A program made the position numbers and the translations under genes. Below the pieces are notes generated by a model, which saw only the letters and a program-made list of their open reading frames with translations, searched no databases and had not been told where the DNA came from. From an uncultured Chlorobiaceae bacterium (GTDB taxonomy: Bacteria; Bacteroidota; Chlorobiia; Chlorobiales; Chlorobiaceae), in the NCBI GenBank assembly GCA_903917955.1, contig CAIXCO010000116.1, positions 1-6,370 on the forward strand: a DNA stretch of 6,370 nt, in the 5' to 3' direction. Below are positions 1 to 6,007 of this stretch, piece by piece (the stretch's first letter is position 1; every line of letters starts with the position of its first letter).

Positions 1-53
1 GCCGAAAAACCGGCTGGCCAGAAATTACAGGTTCCGTCCGATGCAGCGAGCAT
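1..53 (-). CDS. argJ: Probable ArgJ (glutamate N-acetyltransferase / ornithine acetyltransferase), N-terminal fragment
   Basis: Only about 18 codons are inside the window; the gene continues past the left edge. The minus-strand ATG at 53-51 opens a frame reading MLAASDGTCNFWPAGFSA. A short lead-in followed by a P-x-G-F-x-A element is how ArgJ proteins usually begin. ArgJ transfers the acetyl group from N-acetylornithine to glutamate in the cyclic arginine pathway. The position directly downstream of argC on the same strand matches the common argC-argJ order, with about 110 bases between and no terminator visible. No Shine-Dalgarno precedes the ATG. The same frame stays open far upstream, through the gap and into the end of argC, so an earlier start such as TTG at 131-129 cannot be excluded. 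The identification rests on a short peptide plus context, so it is only moderately sure. Confidence 0.55.
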   Translation of the reverse strand, partial: MLAASDGTCNFWPAGFS

Positions 54-162
54 GGGAGTGACCGATGCCGGCCAGGGAGTGAGAGCAGAAAGCTCACGGA
101 TAACTTTAAGCCCTTTATCGAATTTCTCCAATGCAGTGTTGGTCCGGTTAATGGTTATAAAA

Positions 163-1167
163 TTAAAACGATAATCCGGTTTTTTCATCCAGACCGAGCA
201 TGAGGTTCATGTTTTGGATGGCCTGCCCGGCGGCACCTTTCAGTAAATTGTCGATGGCGGTGATAATGACCAGAGAACCGCGTTTTGTGGTATGTGCGAT
301 GTGGATATCACAAAAATTGGTATGGGCAACGTGCCTCACCTCGGTCATGGTGTCGCGAAGTCTCACAAACGGGGCATGCTCATAAAACTCCCTGTAGATC
401 TCCTTGATGTGCTCAGCCTCTGCGGATCCTTCCAATTGAACGTTCAGGATGCTGTAAATCCCCCTTACCAGCGGGCCGATCATCGGCGTAAAGGTAAAGT
501 CAAACGAAGGTGTGGTGGCAAAGGTGCCGAGTGCCTGCATGATTTCCGGAATATGCTGATGAACACCCACCTTGTAGGCTCGCATATTTTCATTCATCTC
601 CGAAAACGATAACTCTGTCTTGCTGCTTCGTCCCGCCCCGGAAATTCCGGAGGTGGAGGTGCAGTTGATGGCTCGAACATGCACTCCGCTCTCACTATGC
701 GCAAAAAGCGGTGCAACACCAAGAATAATGCTTGTAGCAAAACAGCCGGGATTACTGATCGCCTTCGCTCGAATAATCTCGTTACGGAATAACTCCGACA
801 TTCCGTAAGTCATCACCGAATCGGGAGATTTTTGCTGTTTGTAGAATTCGAGATGCTCATCGGTGCTCTTCAGCCTGAAGTCGCCGGAGAGATCGATGAC
901 CGTTTTTCCTGCCGCCACAAGAGGAGGAACAAGCTGCAGCGCCTCTCCGTGGGGAAGGGCAAGAAAATAGATATCACTCTCGCACTCTCCGCAGTAAGGT
1001 TTGTACACCTTGTTGCAGGCGAGTGCAGGGTAGATATCCGAAACCTTTTTACCGGTTTGTGAAAAAGCATAGAGCTCTTGAAGTTCGACCCTTGGATGAT
1101 GAAGAAGCAGCCGTGTAAGCTCAGCTCCGGAATAGCCGGAAGCCCCGATTATTGAAACTGAATACAT
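163..1167 (-). CDS. argC: N-acetyl-gamma-glutamyl-phosphate reductase (ArgC)
   Basis: Cytoplasmic enzyme of arginine biosynthesis: NADPH-dependent reduction of N-acetylglutamyl-5-phosphate to N-acetylglutamate 5-semialdehyde. The 334-residue product has the Rossmann nucleotide-binding loop GASGYSGAEL at residues 8-17 and a second-strand element ALPHGEA near 70. The catalytic cysteine lies in SNPGCFAT (Cys142). The active-site histidine region is HQHIPE near 203-208, and the C-terminal NLLKGAAGQA motif is typical of the family. All landmarks and the overall length are normal, so the enzyme should be intact. The frame also allows an ATG at 1197 (344 residues). I prefer 1167 because it places the GASGYSGAEL loop at residue 8, as in well-known ArgC proteins, and has an A-rich AAAAGAA stretch just upstream. 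Neither start has a real Shine-Dalgarno. It is the first gene of the leftward arginine operon, followed by probable argJ, and divergent from the binding-protein/permease operon. Confidence 0.96.
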   Translation of the reverse strand: MYSVSIIGASGYSGAELTRLLLHHPRVELQELYAFSQTGKKVSDIYPALACNKVYKPYCGECESDIYFLALPHGEALQLVPPLVAAGKTVIDLSGDFRLKSTDEHLEFYKQQKSPDSVMTYGMSELFRNEIIRAKAISNPGCFATSIILGVAPLFAHSESGVHVRAINCTSTSGISGAGRSSKTELSFSEMNENMRAYKVGVHQHIPEIMQALGTFATTPSFDFTFTPMIGPLVRGIYSILNVQLEGSAEAEHIKEIYREFYEHAPFVRLRDTMTEVRHVAHTNFCDIHIAHTTKRGSLVIITAIDNLLKGAAGQAIQNMNLMLGLDEKTGLSF

Positions 1168-1202
1168 TGTTGAATTCTTTTGTGCTGAGACAGTCATCAG
1201 GG

Positions 1203-1231
1203 TTAATATACTTGTAATAAGTGCTTATAAT
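1203..1231 (+). promoter_or_regulatory. Possible promoter for the binding-protein/permease operon
   Basis: TTAATA (1203-1208, 4/6 match to -35) is separated by 17 bases from a perfect TATAAT (1226-1231). It reads rightwards and would give a leader of about 200 bases before the GTG at 1439, longer than usual. The -10 overlaps that of the leftward argC promoter candidate. A closer promoter was not found, but the region is T-rich and promoter calling in it is unreliable. Confidence 0.3.
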
Positions 1232-1253
1232 AAAAAAGCCTGTATTTTTGCAA
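1224..1253 (-). promoter_or_regulatory. Possible sigma-70-type promoter for argC
   Basis: On the minus strand TTGCAA (1253-1248) is followed after 18 bases by TATAAG (1229-1224), 4/6 and 5/6 matches to the consensus -35 and -10. Transcription would start near 1217, about 50 bases before the preferred argC ATG. The spacer includes a weak 5-bp hairpin, CCTGT/ACAGG, with a T tract. If the promoter is real this lies upstream of the transcript, so it is probably not an attenuator. This is a pattern match only. Confidence 0.35.
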
Positions 1254-1309
1254 ACAGGTGTTCCGGAAGGCCGAAATATTAACCTTTTTTACGTGATTTT
1301 CAAGAATGC

Positions 1310-1340
1310 GGAATGTTTTTTTTTACAATGGTAACATTCC
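1310..1340. repeat. Perfect 8-bp inverted repeat in the operon leader
   Basis: GGAATGTT (1310-1317) is the exact reverse complement of AACATTCC (1333-1340), with a 15-base T-rich spacer. Six T residues (1346-1351) follow five bases after the right arm. Possible readings are a protein-binding operator, a 5' leader hairpin, or a weak rightward terminator/attenuator ahead of the gene at 1439. The 8 bp match is seen directly; any function is inferred. Confidence 0.4.
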
Positions 1341-1424
1341 TCTGGTTTTTTATGGCAACATCTTTTTTCTCCTTATCTTAACAATCAAGCTTTCAAAGAA
1401 TCATCTCAATGAGGTATCCCGAAA

Positions 1425-1433
1425 AAAGAGGAG
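1425..1433 (+). promoter_or_regulatory. Shine-Dalgarno sequence deciding the GTG start at 1439
   Basis: AAAGAGGAG is the only strong ribosome-binding sequence in the window. Its end is five bases before GTG 1439. It overlaps the in-frame GTG at 1433 and follows the in-frame ATG at 1409, so it argues against both of those as starts. Confidence 0.65.
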
Positions 1434-1438
1434 TGAGG

Positions 1439-2350
1439 GTGAAAAATACAGCCATACAAAGAGCTTTTTTCAGGGGCATGAGCGGCTTGCTCTTTTTTTG
1501 CACTGTTGTTTTGCTCTTTAACTGCACACCACAGCCTGCCGAGGAAACCGCCAAAAGCGGAAGCATAAGCGTTGCGGTTGATCGCCATCTTGAGGGTATT
1601 GCCGGAAATCAGGCGGAGAGCTTCAGCATCTCTTATCCAGATGCAAAGGTAAAACTGCTGCCTGACGCCTCCGGAAAGAGTTTGAAACATCTTCTTGAGG
1701 GCAAGGTGAATGCGGCATTAATCAGCGGTGAACCAGAAGCCGCCGAAGACTCTCTTTTTGCTCAGCTCCATAGCCACCTTCGTCGTGAGCCTGTTGCCCG
1801 CGACGCCATTGTCTGCATCGTCAATCGCCGCAACCCTGTCACCATGCTCTCCACCAAAGAGCTTGGTGCCCTGTTGTCAGAAACGGAAGAGGGGAGAGTG
1901 GTACCTCTTGTCAGAGCCGATGATTTTCGCATGCTCTCTCTCCTGGCCAGAACAACGGGAAAAAAAATGGGAGAGCTGCGTCCCTGGTCATGCCGCAGCG
2001 ACGTAGAACTGATTGCAAGGGTCTCGACCGACAGGCGGGCCATTGGGCTGCTCTTCCGCTCCTCGCTCGACAACGCGTTCGTTATGGCATCCGGAGAGCG
2101 CAAGAGTGAAGGCCGGTTCAGGATACTCCCGATTGCAAAAGGAGGGGAGGCGCCTCGCCTGCCAACACAGCAAAACATCTTTGACGGGAGCTACCCCCTT
2201 GTTACTCTGGTCTACTATCTCTATTATCCCGGCGACGCACTTGCTGCAGGCTTTGGCGCCTGGCTTAGCAGTAGTGCAGGGCAAAAGGCCTTCGAAAGAA
2301 GCTCCCTTGCCCCCTACAGGCTTGTTGAACGCACAATTATTTTGAAATAA
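1439..2350 (+). CDS. PstS-like periplasmic substrate-binding protein, probable lipoprotein
   Basis: A 303-residue exported protein of the PstS-like type II periplasmic-binding fold. From GTG 1439 it has a short basic N-terminus (KN..QR..R), a hydrophobic stretch at about residues 16-28, and Cys29 in LLFNC followed by TPQP. This resembles a lipoprotein signal peptide, although Phe and Asn before the Cys are not ideal lipobox residues. Fold landmarks are the first beta strand SISVAVD (42-48), YPDAKVKLL (66-74), LLEGKVNAALIS (85-96), the hinge strand EPVARDAIVCIVN (117-129) and LSTKELGALLSE (137-148). The C-terminal part has YPLVTLVYYLYYP and a final helix near SSSAGQKAF. The Gly-Ser-Thr loop and second Gly-Ser loop that bind phosphate in classical PstS are not evident, so the ligand is unknown. 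An ATG at 1409 would add ten residues, but the Shine-Dalgarno supports 1439. The stop is two bases before the next gene, a permease of the LolC/E type rather than PstA/PstC. Confidence 0.8.
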   Translation: MKNTAIQRAFFRGMSGLLFFCTVVLLFNCTPQPAEETAKSGSISVAVDRHLEGIAGNQAESFSISYPDAKVKLLPDASGKSLKHLLEGKVNAALISGEPEAAEDSLFAQLHSHLRREPVARDAIVCIVNRRNPVTMLSTKELGALLSETEEGRVVPLVRADDFRMLSLLARTTGKKMGELRPWSCRSDVELIARVSTDRRAIGLLFRSSLDNAFVMASGERKSEGRFRILPIAKGGEAPRLPTQQNIFDGSYPLVTLVYYLYYPGDALAAGFGAWLSSSAGQKAFERSSLAPYRLVERTIILK

Positions 2351-2352
2351 CG

Positions 2353-3624
2353 GTGAAACCAGAGTTCTACATTGCACGACGCTTTGCCTTCAAACAGCGA
2401 TCAGCCACAAAACCAACTTTTATTGTCATGGTTGCTGTTGTCGGCATTGCCGTGGGTACAGCCGCTCTTATTCTGACACTCTCGATTGTGAATGGATTTG
2501 CCAGCAGCGTCGAAAACAAGTTGATCAGCTTCAGCGACCACCTCCAGATTCGCCATCCCGATGAGCAACTCTTTCAGGAGCGCCGCACCGATCTTGCAAA
2601 AATTGTCGATCATTCGAATATCAAGAGTGCCTCACCTTTTCTCGAAAAAAGCTTTGTGCTCAGGAGTCGCAGCACAGGGGCGGCTGAGGGTTGGCACAGC
2701 AAACCGGTTGTGGTCAAAGGGGTCAGCAAGGAGCAGCAAAGAGTCTTTCTGAAAAATTTCCTCCGGAAAGGGAGTCTGAATGGCATGGAGAGTGGCGAAG
2801 GTCTTGCACTCTACGCAGGTCAGACATTGGCAGAAAACCTTGATCTCAAGGTCGGTAAAAAGGTGATGCTCGTCGGCCTTGGATGCAATGCGTCGGGCGC
2901 AAAACTTATTGCCGGTAACAAAAACATTGTCGATATGCTTTCCTCCCTTGATTTGGAGGTCGGAGTGATACGCGGCATCTACGACACAGGGCTTCAGGAG
3001 GGATTTGATGATTTTGTGGTGATTGCCGATCTGAAAGAGCTTCAGCAGCGATTCAATCCCATGATGATCAGCGGTTACGATGCCAACGTGCACGACCTCA
3101 ACCAACTGCCCGCCACCGTTAAAGAGCTGGTCAACCTCCTCGGATTTCCCTTTTATGGCTACACGGTTTTTGAGCGCTACGCAAACCTTTTTGAATGGCT
3201 GAAGCTTCAAAAAAACATCACGCCGCTGCTCATTGTCACCATCACCATCGTCGCTGTTTTCAACATCATCTCCACCCTTCTTGTGCTGATTATTGAAAAG
3301 ACCCGTGAAATCGGCATGCTCAGCGCCCTCGGCCTTGAACCCGGGAAAATCAGCGCAGTTTTCATGGCGCAAGCCTTCCTTGTATCGCTTTCAGGAGTGG
3401 TTACCGGCAACATCCTTGCCCTTTCACTCTCACTCTTTGAACTGCGCTATCATCTTATCACTTTGCCCGAAAAAAGCTATTTCATCAAGTATGTACCGCT
3501 CCTGATTGAGCCGCTCGACTACGCCGTCGTCTCCATCGCCGTGATGGCCCTCACTCTGCTCTTTGCCTTTATTCCCGCACGGATTGCAGCCTCCCTGAAA
3601 CCTGGCACCGCACTGGGCACGTAA
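2353..3624 (+). CDS. LolC/LolE-family (FtsX-domain) ABC transporter permease, first paralogue
   Basis: A 423-residue inner-membrane protein. It opens with KPEFYIARRF, then a membrane helix at about 22-46, then a periplasmic domain of roughly 240 residues. Three further helices follow at about 290-315, 335-360 and 385-410. The cytoplasmic stretch EKTREIGMLSALG after helix 2 and the ending FIPARIAASLKPGTAL are classic for the FtsX/MacB/LolC-E superfamily. Family members work as homo- or heterodimers with a LolD-like ATPase to release lipoproteins from the inner membrane; no ATPase gene is in the window. The start is a GTG two bases after the preceding stop, without a Shine-Dalgarno, so translation is probably coupled to the binding-protein gene. 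It is followed after 20 bases by a paralogue with the same topology. Family placement is secure. Whether the substrate is lipoproteins, as in Escherichia coli, is inferred, and I cannot tell LolC from LolE. Confidence 0.9.
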   Translation: MKPEFYIARRFAFKQRSATKPTFIVMVAVVGIAVGTAALILTLSIVNGFASSVENKLISFSDHLQIRHPDEQLFQERRTDLAKIVDHSNIKSASPFLEKSFVLRSRSTGAAEGWHSKPVVVKGVSKEQQRVFLKNFLRKGSLNGMESGEGLALYAGQTLAENLDLKVGKKVMLVGLGCNASGAKLIAGNKNIVDMLSSLDLEVGVIRGIYDTGLQEGFDDFVVIADLKELQQRFNPMMISGYDANVHDLNQLPATVKELVNLLGFPFYGYTVFERYANLFEWLKLQKNITPLLIVTITIVAVFNIISTLLVLIIEKTREIGMLSALGLEPGKISAVFMAQAFLVSLSGVVTGNILALSLSLFELRYHLITLPEKSYFIKYVPLLIEPLDYAVVSIAVMALTLLFAFIPARIAASLKPGTALGT

Positions 3625-3644
3625 ACCATCTTACTCCCGCCTTT

Positions 3645-4895
3645 ATGAAAACAGCTTTATGGATAGCCAGGCGCTTCAGCTTTGCCCGAAAACGGTTCCG
3701 GGTGATCAACATCATCTCGGCAATCAGTATGGTCGGAATTGTGCTTGGCGTCAGCACTCTGCTGGTGGTGATGAGCGTCCTGAACGGCTTCCAGAAACTT
3801 GCCCGCGATCTCTTTGTCACCATCGACAGCCCCGCTCAGCTCGTTCCCCTTGTGGGCCGAACCATGAAGGTTTCCGACAACATTCTGCAATCACTACGCG
3901 CCATCGAAGGCGTCGGATCTGCCGAGCCCTTTGCCGAAGGTGAGGCCATCATGGCGACCCGTGAAAAAAGCGAACTGGTCATTGTCAAAGGAATCAGCGA
4001 AAGGGCGCACCACAGCCTGATGCGTCAAACCCACACGCCGCGCCCTTTTTTTACCCCCGAAACCATTGCTGTAGGAGAGCTTATGGCCTACCGCACCAAC
4101 CTCTACCTCTTCAGGGAGGTCAAGATTTTCAGCCCGGAACTGATTTCTTTGGGCCTCGAATCGCTCTCTGAGCCCTACCTGATCCCGATGCTTGCCATTC
4201 CTGAAACCAGCGTCTCATCGCTCTTTTCCCTGCAAAAAGTTTTTGATGACCGCTATGTCCTCACCTCAAGTCTTTTTGCCCGGAAAATCCTGCTCATGGG
4301 CCAGGGAGAGTACTCAGGAATCGACATCAGGGAAAAAGAGGGAGTGTCGGGCGATATTTTCACGGTTAACCTCAGGGAGTGGCTGGTTCGCAGCACCCTG
4401 AAAACAAGCGTCAAGGTTCGCACCCTCGAAGAAAAGTACAACAACATCTTCGCCGTTATGCAGCTCGAAAAATGGGTCAGTTTCAGCGTGCTGATGCTCA
4501 TCATCCTCGTCGCCGCACTCAGCCTCACCGGAGCCCTCGCCATGACCGCCATCGACAAACAGCGTGAGCTCTTCTATCTCCGCTGCCTCGGAATGGAAAA
4601 ACCGCAGTTCATGGCCATCTTCATCATCCAGGGGGGAATGACCGGAATCGCCGGAACCGCTGCCGGAACCGCCATCGCCTGGAGCCTCTGCACCCTCCAG
4701 CAGCTCTACGGTATGGTGCAACTCCCCTCCAAAAGCGCCTTCATCATCCAGGCCTACCCGGTCAACATGCAGGCTGGGGATTTTCTTACCGTCAGCATCA
4801 CGGCCATCCTCCTCTGTTTGCTGGTAAGTCTCTATCCCGCACGAAAGGCCGCCCTGATTGCAACAAGCCGCTCGCTTGATCTCAAAACGAACTGA
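3645..4895 (+). CDS. LolC/LolE-family (FtsX-domain) ABC transporter permease, second paralogue
   Basis: A 416-residue inner-membrane protein with the layout of its upstream neighbour: N-terminal IARRF at 7-11, membrane helix 1 at about 21-46 ending in LNGF, and a periplasmic domain of about 230 residues. Three C-terminal helices follow at about 277-303, 321-352 and 378-400, ending in SLYPARKAA. IARRF and NGF fall at identical residue numbers in both proteins, so the pair probably arose by duplication and forms a heterodimer like LolC-LolE. The cytoplasmic coupling segment after helix 2 reads DKQRELFYLRCLG, which departs from the EKTREIGMLSALG form of the first paralogue. The ATG is 20 bases after the previous stop with no terminator and no clear Shine-Dalgarno, consistent with one operon. 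It is the last rightward gene, facing a convergent minus-strand gene with 56 bases between. The ATPase partner must be encoded elsewhere. Confidence 0.9.
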   Translation: MKTALWIARRFSFARKRFRVINIISAISMVGIVLGVSTLLVVMSVLNGFQKLARDLFVTIDSPAQLVPLVGRTMKVSDNILQSLRAIEGVGSAEPFAEGEAIMATREKSELVIVKGISERAHHSLMRQTHTPRPFFTPETIAVGELMAYRTNLYLFREVKIFSPELISLGLESLSEPYLIPMLAIPETSVSSLFSLQKVFDDRYVLTSSLFARKILLMGQGEYSGIDIREKEGVSGDIFTVNLREWLVRSTLKTSVKVRTLEEKYNNIFAVMQLEKWVSFSVLMLIILVAALSLTGALAMTAIDKQRELFYLRCLGMEKPQFMAIFIIQGGMTGIAGTAAGTAIAWSLCTLQQLYGMVQLPSKSAFIIQAYPVNMQAGDFLTVSITAILLCLLVSLYPARKAALIATSRSLDLKTN

Positions 4896-4951
4896 GCGTG
4901 AAACCTGGAAAGGCGGGCTCACAGCTCATTCGGATCAGTTGAGAAAGAGGG

Positions 4952-5590
4952 TTACGAAAATGGATCGAAATCTGACTTTGAGGCAAAGCATACCGGGCAA
5001 CTCCATTGGCCTGATACTTCAGCAAAGAGAGTGCAAGCCTTGATACCGCCCTCAGGATCACCTTCTGCGGGGTCATAGAGGTAGCCGCACTCCCGACACA
5101 TCCATGTGCATGATTCACTCTTTTTCAGGGTTGTTCCGTCATCAAGAAGCTTTCTGAAAACCACCATCTCTGACTTTGCAAACCCCTGCGACCGGTAAAA
5201 TTGCTGTGCGGTGTTGTTATCTCGGTCGGTGAGGAGCGTGATGCGCCCGAACCCTTCACTGCGGGCAAAATCTACAGCATGGTTTATCAGCAGGGTACCA
5301 AGCCCCTTGCCGCGCCATGCAGGTGCCACAACCATATCTTCAAGGAGCGCAACTTTTTGGCCAAGAAAGGTGCTGACCGTAAAGAGAAGCATCACCATTC
5401 CCTCAATCACCCCGTCAATTTCACCAACAAAGATCCGGCCAAGCTCCGGGTTACGGATGATTATGGAGAGCCCTCGCGATTGCGTTTCTGCATTTGGGGT
5501 AAACTCATGCTCCTGGCTGAACAGAATTCCAAGAAGCTCGGCACATCTCGCCTCGTCACCCTCTAGGGCTATTCGTATTCTGAATATCAT
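4952..5590 (-). CDS. GNAT-family N-acetyltransferase fused to a C-terminal rubredoxin domain
   Basis: A 212-residue soluble protein without signal or membrane segments. Residues 1-150 form a complete GNAT domain. The acetyl-CoA-binding loop is VVAPAWRGKGLG (87-98) with RxxGxG at 93-98. The last part is DNNTAQQFYRSQGF (124-137), where Tyr132 is in the position of the usual general acid. A short linker leads to a rubredoxin domain at about 163-212. It has Cys165-x2-Cys168-Gly, YDPAEGDPEGGI (171-183) and Trp196-Ser-Cys198-Pro-Val-Cys201, giving the four ligands for one Fe(Cys)4 centre. Differences from standard rubredoxin are Phe202 where a Gly normally follows the last Cys, ACT where PGT is usual (adding Cys186), and an extra Cys161 in the linker. 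GNAT enzymes transfer acetyl from acetyl-CoA to amines, and rubredoxins carry single electrons; the substrate of this fusion is unknown. The gene stands alone, convergent with the permease operon, with an A-rich leader and only a weak AGG before the ATG. Confidence 0.9.
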   Translation of the reverse strand: MIFRIRIALEGDEARCAELLGILFSQEHEFTPNAETQSRGLSIIIRNPELGRIFVGEIDGVIEGMVMLLFTVSTFLGQKVALLEDMVVAPAWRGKGLGTLLINHAVDFARSEGFGRITLLTDRDNNTAQQFYRSQGFAKSEMVVFRKLLDDGTTLKKSESCTWMCRECGYLYDPAEGDPEGGIKACTLFAEVSGQWSCPVCFASKSDFDPFS

Positions 5591-5941
5591 GGCCTAACGT
5601 CATTTTTTTTAAAAAAGCGCCCTGTACTACTGCGTTTCACTGATGCACAAGGTCAGGATAATTCCCTTTGATTTCAAAAATTTTCTTGTTCAATTTTAGC
5701 TATGCAATCTGAAAGTCGGATAAAACGCACACTATCAGGAGGTCACTCCCAGATATTCCAGGAACAGCCGATCTCTGGATACTGACTCGGTAGACCATCG
5801 GTAGTTGCCCATGGCAGTTCGCACGTGAGTCGTTTCAATGCAGTCGAACCAATCCAGAATCTGAGCGAGAGACGCAAGACTATTATGTGAACAGTCTCGC
5901 CTGGCTGACAGAATATTGGCAAAGAACAAAAAAAAGCAACC

Positions 5942-6007
5942 CCTGATCGAAAAAAAAGAGCTCGCTCAAAAAGCTCGATGATGACGAACAGCGTCATGCG
6001 GATCAGG
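5942..6007. repeat. Nested inverted repeats forming a possible three-way-junction structure
   Basis: A 7-bp outer pair, CCTGATC (5942-5948) with GATCAGG (6001-6007), encloses two hairpins. These are GAGCT/AGCTC (5958-5962 with 5972-5976, 9-base loop) and ATGACG/CGTCAT (5981-5986 with 5992-5997, 5-base loop). Each pairing is exact. Together they allow a branched fold of 66 bases on either strand. The size resembles a tRNA, but there is no T-loop sequence and only two inner arms, so it is not a tRNA. A structured RNA, a DNA-binding site cluster or the decayed end of a mobile element are all possible. Confidence 0.35.
5950..5976 (-). terminator. Terminator-like hairpin with T8 tract, minus strand
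   Basis: Read on the minus strand, GAGCT, a 9-base loop and AGCTC are followed directly by eight T residues (5957-5950). The 5-bp stem is short for an intrinsic terminator, though the U tract is good. The ATGACG/CGTCAT hairpin sits just upstream on the same strand. No minus-strand gene is visible that it would end, so it may belong to an unseen small RNA or be chance. Confidence 0.3.

Noticed and set aside
1231..1256. Hairpin CCTGT/ACAGG with a T tract upstream of argC, as a possible arginine attenuator
   Set aside because: The stem is only 5 bp, and it falls within the spacer of the best argC promoter candidate, so it would not be transcribed from that promoter.
2632..3372. 246-codon open frame on the minus strand
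   Set aside because: It lies wholly inside the first permease gene, antisense to it. The translation is rich in His, Asp and Lys, has no family landmarks, and is explained by the codon use of the real gene.
4893..4921. TGAGC/GCTCA inverted repeat between the convergent permease and acetyltransferase genes as a bidirectional terminator
   Set aside because: 5-bp stem with a 19-base loop and no T tract on either strand; too weak to call.
4314..4922. 202-codon open frame on the minus strand
   Set aside because: Antisense to the end of the second permease; the composition is strongly acidic and low in complexity, typical of a shadow frame.
5942..6007. tRNA gene, because of the 7-bp outer stem and 66-base length
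   Set aside because: No T-loop consensus, no third inner arm, and no CCA-like or discriminator context.
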